A DNA stretch of 64,000 nt, taken from NCBI RefSeq assembly GCF_900170035.1, contig NZ_LT828540.1, positions 1 through 64,000 of the forward strand, in the 5' to 3' direction. Below the pieces are notes generated by a model. The model was given only the letters and a program-made list of their open reading frames with translations. It was not told the DNA's origin and made no database searches. This DNA comes from Desulfamplus magnetovallimortis (GTDB lineage: Bacteria; Desulfobacterota; Desulfobacteria; Desulfobacterales; Desulfobacteraceae). Within the stretch, counting starts at the first letter, position 1, and each line of letters starts with the position of its first letter. The position numbers and the translations under genes were made by a program. Of this stretch, positions 8,902 through 17,129 are shown piece by piece.

Positions 8902-9990
8902 ATGGTTAAAAATGAAAGAAGATCAACAAAAATCACTTTGGTTGTAGGGCTTTTCTCAATACTTTTCCTGTTCACCACCACTGCACATGCTCGTATTTAT
9001 GGAAATATCGTAGCATTTGGAGATAGTCTTACAGATCATTATGGATTACAGGCATATCTTGGACCATATGATCCTGTGGCTAATCCCAACGGTGCCCCTG
9101 ATGTCTGGTCTGACGGCGATGTCTGGGTGGAATATCTTGCTGACATATGGGGTGCTGAATTAGATAACAATGCAATTGCCGGTGCAATGACTCAAGGCCA
9201 TGAAAGCGAAGCCGTACAGATGCTTTCTGATAATGGAACACTCCCAAATCTTGGACTTGTTGGGCAGGCTGACATGTATGTTGCTTCTGTTCCAGAGTTT
9301 GACCCTGAAGAGACATTGTTCACTATATGGATTGGTGGAAATAATTTGTTGGAATTTGGCAGAGGAGAATTGGATACCACAGAACCCTTTGTTATGATAA
9401 CAGAAGCCATGACTGGTATTAAAGATGCAGTGGTAACTCTTTATTCACAGGGGGCAACAAATTTTCTTATATTGAATTTGCCGGATATAGGCAAAACTCC
9501 AGCATATAATAAAAGAAGCCCTGAAGTAATAGCCTCGGTGACACAGCTTGTTCAATCATACAATGCCTCTCTCGATGCAGCAGTTAAAAATCTTGAAGCA
9601 AGTCTGGAAGGTATAACAATATATTCATTTGATGTTTTTACTTATTTTACTGAAATGATAGACAGTGGTGTTTTTGTAAATGTGACAGATACTTACATGG
9701 AAATTGATGCAGAAGGTAATAAAACTGGCAATGTGAATGGAGATGCTGAGGATTATGTTTTTTGGGATAACATTCATCCTATGACAAAGGCTCATAAGAT
9801 GGTGGCAACGGAAGTTGATGAAACAATTTTTTCAGTTAAAGAAGCTGATAATGACAGCAGTTCAACCTGTTTTATTGATTCCGTCAATGGTCAGAGGAAC
9901 GGTAATGCAGACCATTTTATCTTTTTTGTTATTGCTTCTTTATTAGCGGGGGTAGGTGCTTTGATTTCCAACAAAAGATCAGAAAAATAG
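8902..9990 (+). CDS. Secreted SGNH/GDSL esterase with C-terminal anchor
   Basis: Exported lipase or esterase of the SGNH fold. A signal peptide (residues about 8-30, ending TTAHA) is followed by block I VAFGDSLTD with the nucleophilic serine. The block III-like segment is WIGGNNLLEFG with the oxyanion asparagine, and block V is DNIHPMTKAH with the catalytic Asp-x-x-His. The enzyme resembles plant-type GDSL lipases and thermolabile hemolysins in its blocks. The last 40 residues hold a CFIDS motif, a hydrophobic helix (HFIFFVIASLLAGVGALI) and a basic tail (SNKRSEK), the tripartite form of a protein-sorting or membrane-anchoring signal. GGAG lies seven bases before the ATG. No operon partner. 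Confidence 0.88.
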   Translation: MVKNERRSTKITLVVGLFSILFLFTTTAHARIYGNIVAFGDSLTDHYGLQAYLGPYDPVANPNGAPDVWSDGDVWVEYLADIWGAELDNNAIAGAMTQGHESEAVQMLSDNGTLPNLGLVGQADMYVASVPEFDPEETLFTIWIGGNNLLEFGRGELDTTEPFVMITEAMTGIKDAVVTLYSQGATNFLILNLPDIGKTPAYNKRSPEVIASVTQLVQSYNASLDAAVKNLEASLEGITIYSFDVFTYFTEMIDSGVFVNVTDTYMEIDAEGNKTGNVNGDAEDYVFWDNIHPMTKAHKMVATEVDETIFSVKEADNDSSSTCFIDSVNGQRNGNADHFIFFVIASLLAGVGALISNKRSEK

Positions 9991-9995
9991 GGACA

Positions 9996-10090
9996 TTCAT
10001 TTCTAACTTTACACTTTCAGGAACAGCGTAGCCATTTTTCAGGCATTTGAATCCGGAAAGTGTAAAGTTACTTTGGTATGATATGAAAAT
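9996..10090. repeat. Element D (inverted repeat with TTTACACTTTC arms)
   Basis: CTTTACACTTTCAGG (10007-10021) is inverted against CCGGAAAGTGTAAAG (10053-10067), and the outer part ends near GATATGAAAAT. The same design recurs at 14315, 44566, 50080 and 52390. Confidence 0.75.
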
Positions 10091-10178
10091 TGTCGAAAAA
10101 CAAACAGGTAACAGAAGGTTGTTCTTTGTCAGGATAACTACTGCACCGTCAAGACTTAATTTTAGGATTATCTGCAAC

Positions 10179-10206
10179 GTAGAGACAAGGCATGCCTTGT
10201 CTCTAC
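10179..10206. repeat. Perfect 28-bp palindrome
   Basis: GTAGAGACAAGGCA and its exact reverse complement TGCCTTGTCTCTAC meet without a loop. No T-run follows on the forward strand. On the reverse strand it lies downstream of the methyltransferase stop and could act as an mRNA end. Similar GTAGAGAC palindromes are known as dispersed repeats in several phyla. Confidence 0.8.
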
Positions 10207-10243
10207 AATTAAACGAACCCTAATTTTTAGCTTTGACAATACA

Positions 10244-11059
10244 CTACTTGCTAAAATAAAACACAATGCTTTTACCCATCAAAGGATTTAATAATTTTTC
10301 TGTGAAACGGGTGATAAAGGGTTTTTTCATAAGATCCCAGACAAGTATTGAGTGATATGCATTTACAGCTATTGAATCTGTATTGCTTAATCCCACCAGG
10401 CATTTGAGCCACCAGTAGGCGGAATGAAGGCTGTGTGCATAATGGTGTTTGCCTGAAGGTATGAAGCCGGCATTGATTACTTTTTTTTCAAGTTCTTTTT
10501 TTCGGTATATACGAATGTGCCCGCCTGGTGAGTTACTGTATTCACGGGAAAGATTCCAGCAGATTTTTTCAGGCCAGTACCTTGGAATACTCAGTGCCAT
10601 CATGCCGCCTTTTTTAAGAACTCTTTTTAACTCCATCAGTGCATCATACTCTCCATGGATGTGTTCCATTACCTCAGAGCATATAACAACATCAAAGCTG
10701 TTGTCTGAAAAGGGAAGGCATGTGATATCTGCGGCAGAAAGCGCCCATGTGGATGAACGTTTTGATGTTTGAAAGGTTGCTTCAGTTTTATTTTGTGGTA
10801 CTTTGTGAAGCGTGTCTCTCCGGGGTGTGTTGCGGCACCTGATATTTTCCATGAACTCTTCGTGGTGTTTCAGTTTTTCAGAAGATATCAGTAAATCTCC
10901 ATGGGACATATCTGCTCCAATACACACGGTTCCAGGGAACTCCCACGCTTTTGCTGTGTGACGACCTTCTCCGCATCCAATATCAAGAATCCGGTATCCT
11001 GGTTTGATCCCAAGACGATTAAAATCAACGGTAATCACGAATGACCTCTCTGTAGGCAT
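10244..11059 (-). CDS. SAM-dependent methyltransferase, class I
   Basis: A Rossmann-fold methyltransferase. Motif I is RILDIGCGEGRH (near residue 22), an acidic motif II residue is in CIGADMS, and the later motif is VVICSEVMEHIHGEYDAL with GGMMALSIPRYWPEK, typical of the Methyltransf_11/25 group. Residues 75-105 form a Lys/Arg-rich insertion. The start at 11059 overlaps the glycosyltransferase by 35 bp; GTG a few codons in would shorten this. The pair suggests modification of a surface glycan or a lipid-linked sugar; the substrate cannot be read from the sequence. Confidence 0.85.
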   Translation of the reverse strand: MPTERSFVITVDFNRLGIKPGYRILDIGCGEGRHTAKAWEFPGTVCIGADMSHGDLLISSEKLKHHEEFMENIRCRNTPRRDTLHKVPQNKTEATFQTSKRSSTWALSAADITCLPFSDNSFDVVICSEVMEHIHGEYDALMELKRVLKKGGMMALSIPRYWPEKICWNLSREYSNSPGGHIRIYRKKELEKKVINAGFIPSGKHHYAHSLHSAYWWLKCLVGLSNTDSIAVNAYHSILVWDLMKKPFITRFTEKLLNPLMGKSIVFYFSK

Positions 11060-12263
11060 TGGCAGTTTTTAATGCAGTCATTTCCCAAGTGTAATTGTTC
11101 ATTACCCGATCATAACCTGCCTGTGCCATTCGTTCCCTCTCAGAGGGATCATCAAGAAGTCTGACAATTGCATCTTTCAAGGCTTTTGCATTAGCTGAAG
11201 GTACAATTTTTGCGGCATTTCCTGCAACTTCAGGCAGAGCTCCGCCAGTAGTACAGATAACCGGAATACGACAGGCCATTGCTTCACCCACCGGCAAGCC
11301 AAATCCCTCATAAAGTGAAGGCACAACAGCAATTGTTGCCTTTGCATACTCCTCCACAAATCTTTTGTTGTCAATTCTGCCCGTAAATTCAATAAGATGT
11401 CCCAGGGCAAGACGCTTAATAACTTTTTCAATGCCTCCGTTTTTTTTAGGAGAGCCAATGACAACAAGTTTTATGGGTCGTTTTTCCATCTCCATTAGTT
11501 TAACTGCGTGGAGAAGATAGTAAAGCCCTTTCAATGGGGTATCAGCGCTGTTGGTTACAATAAGTCTGTGTTCTTTCCGTGTTATATGCTCCAATGGATG
11601 AAATAGCTCTGTGTTGATGCCGTTGGGGATCGTTGTAAATCTGTTGTAAGGAATGGAAAATTCTTTGGATATATCCTGTCTGGAAAAGTCAGAAACAGTA
11701 ATCAGTTTTGGTAATCTTCTCGCTACATATTTCTGCATTCCTATGAATGAGTACCATCGGAGCTGCTGGAATTTCCGGTAGGGTGACCGCGTGCTCTTAA
11801 GAGCAATCCTGCGATCAACTGTCATGGGGTGGTGTATTGTGGCAGTTACAGGCAGATGTTTTGATAGTGATAAAATACCATAAGCAAGACATTGGTTATC
11901 ATGGATAATGTCATATTTTTGAAATTTATCTTTAAGGTATCTCTTCGCTCTCATGCCAAATGTAAGGGGTTCAGGATAGCCCATTGTAGAGACACCTAAC
12001 CACTCAATCAGATTGACAGGATCTTCGAGTTCATGGAGGTTTGGAGTTCTGAAGAGCGCTTCGGGATTATACAGGTCAAGGGTCTTAATCTTTGTAAGTT
12101 TTACATTGCCATTAAGTTGAGGATCAGGAGGGCCTGCTATAACCTCTACTCTGTGTCCTAAGTCTGCAAGGCGTCTGCTCAGGTTCCTTACATAAACACC
12201 CTGACCGCCGCAATGGGGGTTGCTGCGGTAGCTTATAATTCCAATTCTAAGTTTGCTTTGCAT
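11025..12263 (-). CDS. Glycosyltransferase family 4 protein
   Basis: A GT-B fold enzyme that transfers a sugar from a nucleotide-activated donor. The N-terminal acceptor half opens with LRIGIISYRSNPHCGGQGVY. The donor half carries VVPSLYEGFGLPVGEAMACR, the conserved E-x7-E region of GT4 enzymes, and VICTTGGALPEV. The frame stays open through the upstream tRNA-Arg, so the first credible start is the ATG at 12263 (MQSKLRIG), giving 412 aa. That ATG is only ten bases after the tRNA 3' end and has no Shine-Dalgarno sequence. It overlaps the following methyltransferase and likely works with it in glycan synthesis (inference). Confidence 0.9.
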   Translation of the reverse strand: MQSKLRIGIISYRSNPHCGGQGVYVRNLSRRLADLGHRVEVIAGPPDPQLNGNVKLTKIKTLDLYNPEALFRTPNLHELEDPVNLIEWLGVSTMGYPEPLTFGMRAKRYLKDKFQKYDIIHDNQCLAYGILSLSKHLPVTATIHHPMTVDRRIALKSTRSPYRKFQQLRWYSFIGMQKYVARRLPKLITVSDFSRQDISKEFSIPYNRFTTIPNGINTELFHPLEHITRKEHRLIVTNSADTPLKGLYYLLHAVKLMEMEKRPIKLVVIGSPKKNGGIEKVIKRLALGHLIEFTGRIDNKRFVEEYAKATIAVVPSLYEGFGLPVGEAMACRIPVICTTGGALPEVAGNAAKIVPSANAKALKDAIVRLLDDPSERERMAQAGYDRVMNNYTWEMTALKTANAYREVIRDYR

Positions 12264-12273
12264 GATGGGATGG

Positions 12274-12349
12274 TGGTGCGCCCGGCTGGAATCGAACCAG
12301 CGATCTTCAGCTTCGGAGGCTGACGCCTTATCCACTGGGCTACGGGCGC
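12274..12349 (-). tRNA. tRNA-Arg (anticodon CCG)
   Basis: A full cloverleaf of 76 nt. The acceptor stem is GCGCCCG/CGGGCGC, the anticodon stem is TCAGC/GCTGA with loop CTCCGAA (anticodon CCG at 12314-12316), and the T arm is GCTGG TTCGATT CCAGC. The 3' CCA is encoded (12274-12276). It reads CGG codons. The glycosyltransferase ATG follows within ten bases of the CCA end, so both are probably on one transcript. Confidence 0.97.
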
Positions 12350-12420
12350 ATGAGTTGTCTTCAATGAACGACAAAGTTCACTGATATGTTCCTTTATGGA
12401 TTGTTTGAATGGTTTTATAT

Positions 12421-12650
12421 TAGAAAGTACTTATAAATTCTTGTTTTTAAAGGACTTTCAAGATTAGTTGTGATGCCCTTGCAATCATGGTGATTTGTTA
12501 GAAGATGATTTGTCAGAAAGTCTCCATAACATATTGATATATAAATACTTTCATGCTTCGTTGTGGCAAATGGGTCTGCCATGGCCGTTATAATATGCTT
12601 TCATGCTTTGTTGTGGCAAAATATTTTGCCATGGGAGCTATTAAAAGCCT
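12421..12650. repeat. HP-1 element cluster
   Basis: Tandem pieces with the family core. They include TTGTGATGCCCTTGCAATCATGG (12469-12490), AGAAAGTCTCCATAACATATTGATATA, then two full cores, CATGCTTCGTTGTGGCA...TGCCATGGCCGTTAT and CATGCTTTGTTGTGGCAAA...TTTGCCATGG. The stems differ between copies but pair in most. Nothing else is evident between tRNA-Arg and the end of folC. Confidence 0.8.
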
Positions 12651-12749
12651 CTTTTATCTATTACACAAAAAAGAATCAAGGTATTTTTTTATTAATCTGG
12701 AATGCTGTAAAAATGAGAACTACTTATGCAGTAAACAGTCTTAACTGCT

Positions 12750-14234
12750 TTACGATGTATTCAAAGGATGCCGAAAATCTTTGTCAATTTTATCTCGTGC
12801 CTCTCCTGCGACATAAAGAGAACCTGCAATACATATAGTGTCTGATGTGTCTGCGGTTTTCAGTGCATGTGCTACGGCTGATCCCACATCCCTGATTATT
12901 TCCATATGTGCGTTGGATATTGTCTTTGCAAATTCCTTTAGAGTCTCTGGTTCAAGGCTTCTGTTGATTTGAGCTTTGGTAAAAATAACGCTGTCTGCCA
13001 CAGGTAATAGATGTTTTAGCATAGCCTTGTAGGGCTTATCATCAAGAATACCTAAAATCATAATATATTTTGGTTCTGCAACCTTTTCCTGTTGGTGACT
13101 CTTTGTTGATTGTGATGAGTTAAGCTTTTTAGTCTTGAGGTAATGACCAAGATTTTCTGCAGCCTGAAGATTATGAGCACCATCAATGATAACTGTGGGG
13201 TTTTTCAAGATATATTCAAGGCGACCTGGCCATGATGTGGTCAAAAGCCCTTTTCTTATACTACCTTCTGTAATTTTTCGTGATTGCAGAAGTGAGTCTG
13301 ATGAGGTATTGGATTCTGGATATCTGATGCTTTTTTGTTTTTTTATAAGCAGTTCACATGCTGCAAGGGCAAGGGAAGCATTGTCAACTTGATGGAGACC
13401 AGGAAGTGTTAATTTCAGATTTTCCCAGTTTGCATTGATTCCCTTGTAATTGAATCTTGATATATTGGGAGCTGATTTTGAATCACTGCAGCTCAAATCA
13501 GGGAGATCAGATAATTGGGTATTGGTATCAGGCAAGGGGAGATTTGTAAGGGTGACAGAAAAATCTCTTCCCAGCCTGTAAAAAGGTGCACTGTTTGTTT
13601 TTGCACTATTTCGGATAACCGAAAGCGCAGGCTCTTCTGAAACTCCTGTTATAACAGGTACTGCCGGTTTTATGATGCCTGCTTTTTCAGCAGCGATTTT
13701 TTCAATGGTGTCTCCAAGGTATTCTGTATGTTCTATGGAGATATTTGAAATAATAGCAATTTCCGGATTAATAATGTTTGTGGCATCCAGCCGTCCGCCC
13801 ATGCCGGTCTCAATGACTGCCCATTCAACATTTTTTTTTGCAAAAATATAGAAAGCCATGGCAGTTGTAATTTCAAAAAATGTTGCTTTTCTTTCTCCTA
13901 TATCTGCCGTTTTTACAGCAAGGTAGGATTCTACAACATCATCATCAGAAATCATTGTTTTATTGATTGTAAAACGTTCGTTGAACTTTACAAGGTGAGG
14001 GGATGTGTAAAGACCTGTATCAAACCCTGAATGTATAAGAATAGAGGATATGTAAGACGCAATTGAACCTTTGCCGTTTGTGCCTGCAATATGGATTGTT
14101 TTAATTTTTTCTTCAGGAGAGCCAAGTTTCTTCAAAATGGCTTTGACAGTATCAAGTTCAAGTTTAATGCCGAAACGCCCCAGAGCAAACATCTCTGTGA
14201 GGCATTCTTTATATGATAGAGGTGATTTGTTCAT
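12750..14234 (-). CDS. folC: Bifunctional folylpolyglutamate/dihydrofolate synthase
   Basis: Adds glutamate to dihydropteroate and tetrahydrofolate in folate synthesis (Mur ligase fold, cytosol). The P-loop is IHIAGTNGKGSIASYI (near residue 46), followed by SPHLVKFNERF, VIETGMGGRLDATN and ISIEHTEYLGDTIEKIAAEKAGI, all family signatures. At 494 aa it is longer than E. coli FolC (422). The extra length is in two linker insertions, one Ser/Asp-rich near residues 230-265 and one Ser/Gln/Lys-rich near 375-390. No clear ribosome-binding site precedes ATG 14234. It stands alone, apart from other folate genes. Confidence 0.95.
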   Translation of the reverse strand: MNKSPLSYKECLTEMFALGRFGIKLELDTVKAILKKLGSPEEKIKTIHIAGTNGKGSIASYISSILIHSGFDTGLYTSPHLVKFNERFTINKTMISDDDVVESYLAVKTADIGERKATFFEITTAMAFYIFAKKNVEWAVIETGMGGRLDATNIINPEIAIISNISIEHTEYLGDTIEKIAAEKAGIIKPAVPVITGVSEEPALSVIRNSAKTNSAPFYRLGRDFSVTLTNLPLPDTNTQLSDLPDLSCSDSKSAPNISRFNYKGINANWENLKLTLPGLHQVDNASLALAACELLIKKQKSIRYPESNTSSDSLLQSRKITEGSIRKGLLTTSWPGRLEYILKNPTVIIDGAHNLQAAENLGHYLKTKKLNSSQSTKSHQQEKVAEPKYIMILGILDDKPYKAMLKHLLPVADSVIFTKAQINRSLEPETLKEFAKTISNAHMEIIRDVGSAVAHALKTADTSDTICIAGSLYVAGEARDKIDKDFRHPLNTS

Positions 14235-14314
14235 TATTTTTAAAAGTTATGTATAAAATAGTTAAAAGTTGTATAACATAGTTAATGGTATTTACTTTTG
14301 GAATCCTTCGTTTT

Positions 14315-14441
14315 ATCCCAAAAGTACTTTACGCTTTCTGGATTGAAATCCCCGAAAAACGGCCATGATATTTCGGAAAGTTTAAAGCGGAGTTCAAAAA
14401 AGACTTGCATTCCTCTGATTGATGCGGGCATTCGCCATGTA
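14315..14441. repeat. Element D joined to a partial HP-1 element
   Basis: AAAAGTACTTTACGCTTTCTGG (14320-14341) is inverted against CGGAAAGTTTAAAG (14374-14387). A partial HP-1 core follows, GACTTGCATTCCTCTGATTG with GCGGGCATTCGCCATGTAAG. The same D plus HP-1 pairing occurs at 44566, 50080 and 52390. Confidence 0.65.
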
Positions 14442-14484
14442 AGTTTATTAATTCAAGTGAGAAGAGTTTTTTTTGGTAAGGCGT

Positions 14485-14535
14485 AAAAAAACCCGGATTA
14501 TATTCGTCTTATAAGAATACAAACCGGGTTTTTAT
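14485..14535 (-). terminator. Terminator downstream of rpsU
   Basis: AAAAAAACCCGG (14485-14496) pairs with CCGGGTTTTT (14524-14533), and an inner TATTC/GAATA stem extends it. The A run gives a U tail for the reverse-strand rpsU transcript and the T run would also serve the forward strand. Confidence 0.85.
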
Positions 14536-14592
14536 TCAATGATACTTTTTTGCGCTTGCCGCTTGATTTCAAATTTAGCGAGTGTTTAATTG

Positions 14593-14796
14593 CTATTTTC
14601 TTCTGGAAGCTGCAATACGCTGTCTTCTCATAGCTTCCCGCATCTTGCGGCGTCTGTACTGACTTGGTTTTTCAAAATTTTTTTTCAATTTAAGACGTTT
14701 GAACAGGCCGTCATTCTGAATCTTTTTTTTCAGAATTTTCATGGCCTTTTCAACGTCGTTGTCAATAACCTTGACTGTAATTTCCTTCAAATGCAT
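14593..14796 (-). CDS. rpsU: 30S ribosomal protein S21
   Basis: Small-subunit protein S21, 67 aa. The core is VKVIDNDVEKAMKILKKKIQ followed by GLFKRLKLKKNFEKPSQYRR and a basic tail rich in Arg and Lys (REAMRRQRIAASRRK), which is diagnostic. I start it at ATG 14796 (MHLKEI) because AAAGGGG lies five bases upstream; an in-frame ATG seven codons earlier lacks such a site. A strong terminator follows. Confidence 0.95.
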   Translation of the reverse strand: MHLKEITVKVIDNDVEKAMKILKKKIQNDGLFKRLKLKKNFEKPSQYRRRKMREAMRRQRIAASRRK

Positions 14797-14902
14797 CGCC
14801 CCTTTCTTGCCCGTCATTCATGCTGACAGTTTATTTTAATAAATTTTTCTTATATCAGGAGTGTGCTGTTTGATCAAGAAAAAAATAACGAAGCCAAGAA
14901 GA
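14797..14902. other. Gene-free stretch upstream of rpsU
   Basis: AT-rich region presumably holding the rpsU promoter on the reverse strand; I cannot name clear boxes. From 14903 to 15155 it is repeat DNA. Confidence 0.4.
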
Positions 14903-15050
14903 TATACTCCAAATCGACATATTATTGATTTTTTGCAGTTGCGGAATTTGTCTGAATCAGGATAACCAGGATAAAAGTGATGTTCTGGATAGATAATCAT
15001 GCCTTATCCTGTTAATCGTGGGAATCCTATTCAGACAGTGTAAAGTGTTC
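14903..15050. repeat. MITE-like element E, copy 2 (inverted orientation)
   Basis: AATCGACATATTATTGATTTTTTGCAGTTG and TCTGAATCAGGATAACCAGGAT then CCTTATCCTGTTAATC and AATCCTATTCAGACAGTGT match the reverse complement of 44729-44913. The right-hand terminal repeat has decayed. Confidence 0.75.
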
Positions 15051-15084
15051 ATGAATCATGCCATTTTTTAATATCTTAATATGG

Positions 15085-15160
15085 TCTAATTAACTTACCC
15101 GAACGCCCCCCTCTCCATTCATGAAGAGCTGGGGGGTGAGGTTAATTGTTAAGTATTTCC
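15085..15160. repeat. Element F-like hairpin
   Basis: TCTAATTAACTTACCCGAACG begins like the F elements at 20841 and 42457. The arms GCCCCCCTCT and AGAGCTGGGGGG pair, and the far arm GGTTAATTGTTAAG is only partly kept. Nothing else is seen up to the adk stop. Confidence 0.5.
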
Positions 15161-15287
15161 ACACTGTTATTTAAATACTGTTATTTAAAGATAAAAAACA
15201 GGCTTGTATGTTTGATTTTGCCCATATTTATTAATATCAATAAAATCAATAAATTACAGATGAAATATTCGATTGTATGGATATGAT

Positions 15288-15962
15288 TTACAGTTTTGAA
15301 ATAAGCTCGTCAGTAACACTCTTGAGGTCGTTTTTGCCTTCAAGGGTAACATATTTTATGGTGTCATCTTTTTCAGTCAGATCACGGAAGTAATAGGCAG
15401 AGGCAAGTGTTCCGTCTTCTGTGTTGTAATAGATGGAGTGACGTTTATCTATCGCAGACTCATCCTGATCATCAGCGCGGGTTGTAAGTGCACCACCGCA
15501 TACCCTGCACTTGTCTCCATCGGGTTTTATGGCATCAATAAAGATGTTGTTAGGATGGTTATTGTCGTTTTCGCATAGGCGACGCCCCATGATTCTGTCC
15601 TTTGCAATCTGTCTGTCAAGAATCATTTCAATTACATAGTTGAGCTTCATTCCGGCTTCCTTAAGGGATGCGTCAAGTTTCTCAGCCTGTATTTTGTTTC
15701 TTGGAAAACCGTCAAGCAGCCATCCTCCCTTACAGTCATCCTGTTTCAGGCGGTCAAGTACCATGGGAATTGTTATCTCATCAGGGACAAGATCACCTCT
15801 GTCAATATATGCTTTTGCCTGTTTGCCAAGCTCTGTTCCACCTTTGATGTTGTCTCTGAAAATAGCTCCTGACTCTATGTGTGCAATATTATATTTGTCT
15901 TTTAAAATTGCACCCTGGGTACCTTTTCCGCTTCCATTTGGACCAAAAAAAATAATGTTCAT
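15288..15962 (-). CDS. adk: Adenylate kinase
   Basis: Converts ATP and AMP to two ADP in the cytosol. The P-loop is FFGPNGSGKGTQ (residues 6-17), the AMP-binding segment is SGAIFRDNI, and DGFPRN (84-89) is the signature region. The LID carries Cys130, His136, Cys152 and Cys155 (RRLCEND...HPN...CRVCGG), a C/H/C/C set that could bind zinc, in place of the four-cysteine LID of many Gram-positive enzymes. The 224 aa fit the long-LID form. AAGGAG lies seven bases before ATG 15962. It stands alone, without the secY and infA neighbours often seen. Confidence 0.95.
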   Translation of the reverse strand: MNIIFFGPNGSGKGTQGAILKDKYNIAHIESGAIFRDNIKGGTELGKQAKAYIDRGDLVPDEITIPMVLDRLKQDDCKGGWLLDGFPRNKIQAEKLDASLKEAGMKLNYVIEMILDRQIAKDRIMGRRLCENDNNHPNNIFIDAIKPDGDKCRVCGGALTTRADDQDESAIDKRHSIYYNTEDGTLASAYYFRDLTEKDDTIKYVTLEGKNDLKSVTDELISKL

Positions 15963-16064
15963 ACAATAACTCCTTATAGTTAATATATAGCAATGAGTTG
16001 TGTTTCAATACACAACAGGATAATTGGGAGCAGGATATTAACTGTCTGTCCTTAACAGTTTTTT

Positions 16065-16147
16065 ATATGAAAGTCTCCGTAACAGCCTGTTTTGAAAATG
16101 ACTTTCATCCCTTCGATTGTGGCGGTAATCCGCCATGTACGTTATAC
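16065..16147. repeat. HP-1 element
   Basis: Near-consensus copy: TATGAAAGTCTCCGTAACAGCC, GACTTTCATCCCTTCGATTGTG, the hairpin GGCGG-TAAT-CCGCC and CATGTACGTTAT. GAAAGTC and GACTTTC pair as a second hairpin. Confidence 0.85.
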
Positions 16148-16349
16148 CGTGAATCGGAAAAATCGTTTTTTTATTTAGATCAACGGATTTGGGATCCACC
16201 AATATTTTTATATTAAGGCAAGCTTATTATATCTGTTCAGGCATACCTATATAAAGGCTGTGAGAATGTCAAGGGTTGAAAGTTTTGAAAATTAATTTTA
16301 TGGCAGCTCTATTTCTTGGCTTTACGTTTTTCAGAGCACTCACCTCTTT
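16148..16349. other. Gene-free stretch between repeats
   Basis: Part of the 1.2-kb interval between adk and rho. I find no convincing gene here; a short open frame on the reverse strand is only repeat sequence. Confidence 0.5.
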
Positions 16350-16479
16350 TTTACCATGAAAAGGACTATTCTTTTTATACTTGGGGATGATTGATACGCA
16401 ATCATGCCCGTTTACCGTGAAAATGACTATCATTTTATACTGGGGGGTGATTGATACGTAATCAATCATAGCTGTTTTT
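16350..16479. repeat. Two tandem TTTAC elements (family B)
   Basis: Unit 1 runs from TTTAC at 16350 to TTTAC at 16411, and unit 2 from that same TTTAC to a T-run at 16475. The hairpin tips are TGATTG-ATACG-CAATCA and a longer TGATTG...CAATCA, different from GGCCGG/CCGGCC in other copies but still paired. Sharing one TTTAC between units fits insertion beside a TTTAC target. Confidence 0.85.
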
Positions 16480-16757
16480 TCCAGGTAGTGTAAAATTGCC
16501 AATGAAAGATGCTGAATTTTTTTGTTTAATTAATTCAACTTTTCTTGACATAAAAAAAAAAGAGTTGTATTTTTCACAAATTAATTATGTCCATGTTTCA
16601 GTTTTACTCATTTTATAAAAAAAGTGAACTGCTTCAACCCCATTCCATCTGCTTTCTGATCGCGCTTCAAAGCATTGCACATCGAATTTTCTAACCTGAC
16701 AACGAACCGGAATTTGATTTTTCTGGTTCTGTTTTTGTTAAACATCATGACAATACG

Positions 16758-17001
16758 ATATAAACGGCCATGGCAAACTCATATGCCACAACGAAGCATG
16801 AAATTCCTTAAAAGCCTTAAAAGATGGGGGACTTTCTAATAACGGCCATGGCAAAACCATCTTGCCACAACGAAGCATGAAAGCCCTGAAAAAAACCTTG
16901 AAATACGGGGACTTTCTTATAAAAACGCATTGCTATTCATAGTCACAATCGAAGAAATGAGAGTCTTTTATAAAAACAAGCTTTTATGGAGACTTTTATA
17001 G
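16758..17001. repeat. Three tandem HP-1 elements
   Basis: Two close copies (ACGGCCATGGCAAAC...GCCACAACGAAGCATGAAA...GGGGGACTTTCTAATA) are followed by a worn copy with CACAATCGAAGAAATGAGAGTC and GGAGACTTTTATA. The third has lost its hairpin tip. Beyond them a TATAAT at 17080-17085 could be the rho -10 box, though no good -35 box is visible. Confidence 0.8.
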
Positions 17002-17129
17002 GATTCCATTGCTGTGACAATATGCCAGGAAACTACAAAACAGAGTTTATCCATTCCATTCAATTAATCCATATTAAAATATAATCCATTGACAATTTCT
17101 GTTTGGAATAACAGTTACGGGGTATTTTC

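Noticed and set aside
10179-10206. Operator for a dimeric regulator
   Set aside because: A 28-bp perfect palindrome of the GTAGAGAC type is better explained as a known sort of dispersed repeat; it is not near a promoter.
12264-12374. Longer start for the glycosyltransferase, through the tRNA
   Set aside because: The added residues are only the translation of tRNA-Arg; the family start LRIGIISY follows ATG 12263.
12553-12838. Forward open frames between tRNA-Arg and folC
   Set aside because: They lie in HP-1 repeats and run antisense into the end of folC. No ribosome-binding site or family pattern is visible.
16269-16502. Reverse-strand open frame of 77 codons
   Set aside because: It is made wholly of the two TTTAC elements and a piece of element D, has no ribosome-binding site, and is explained by the repeats.
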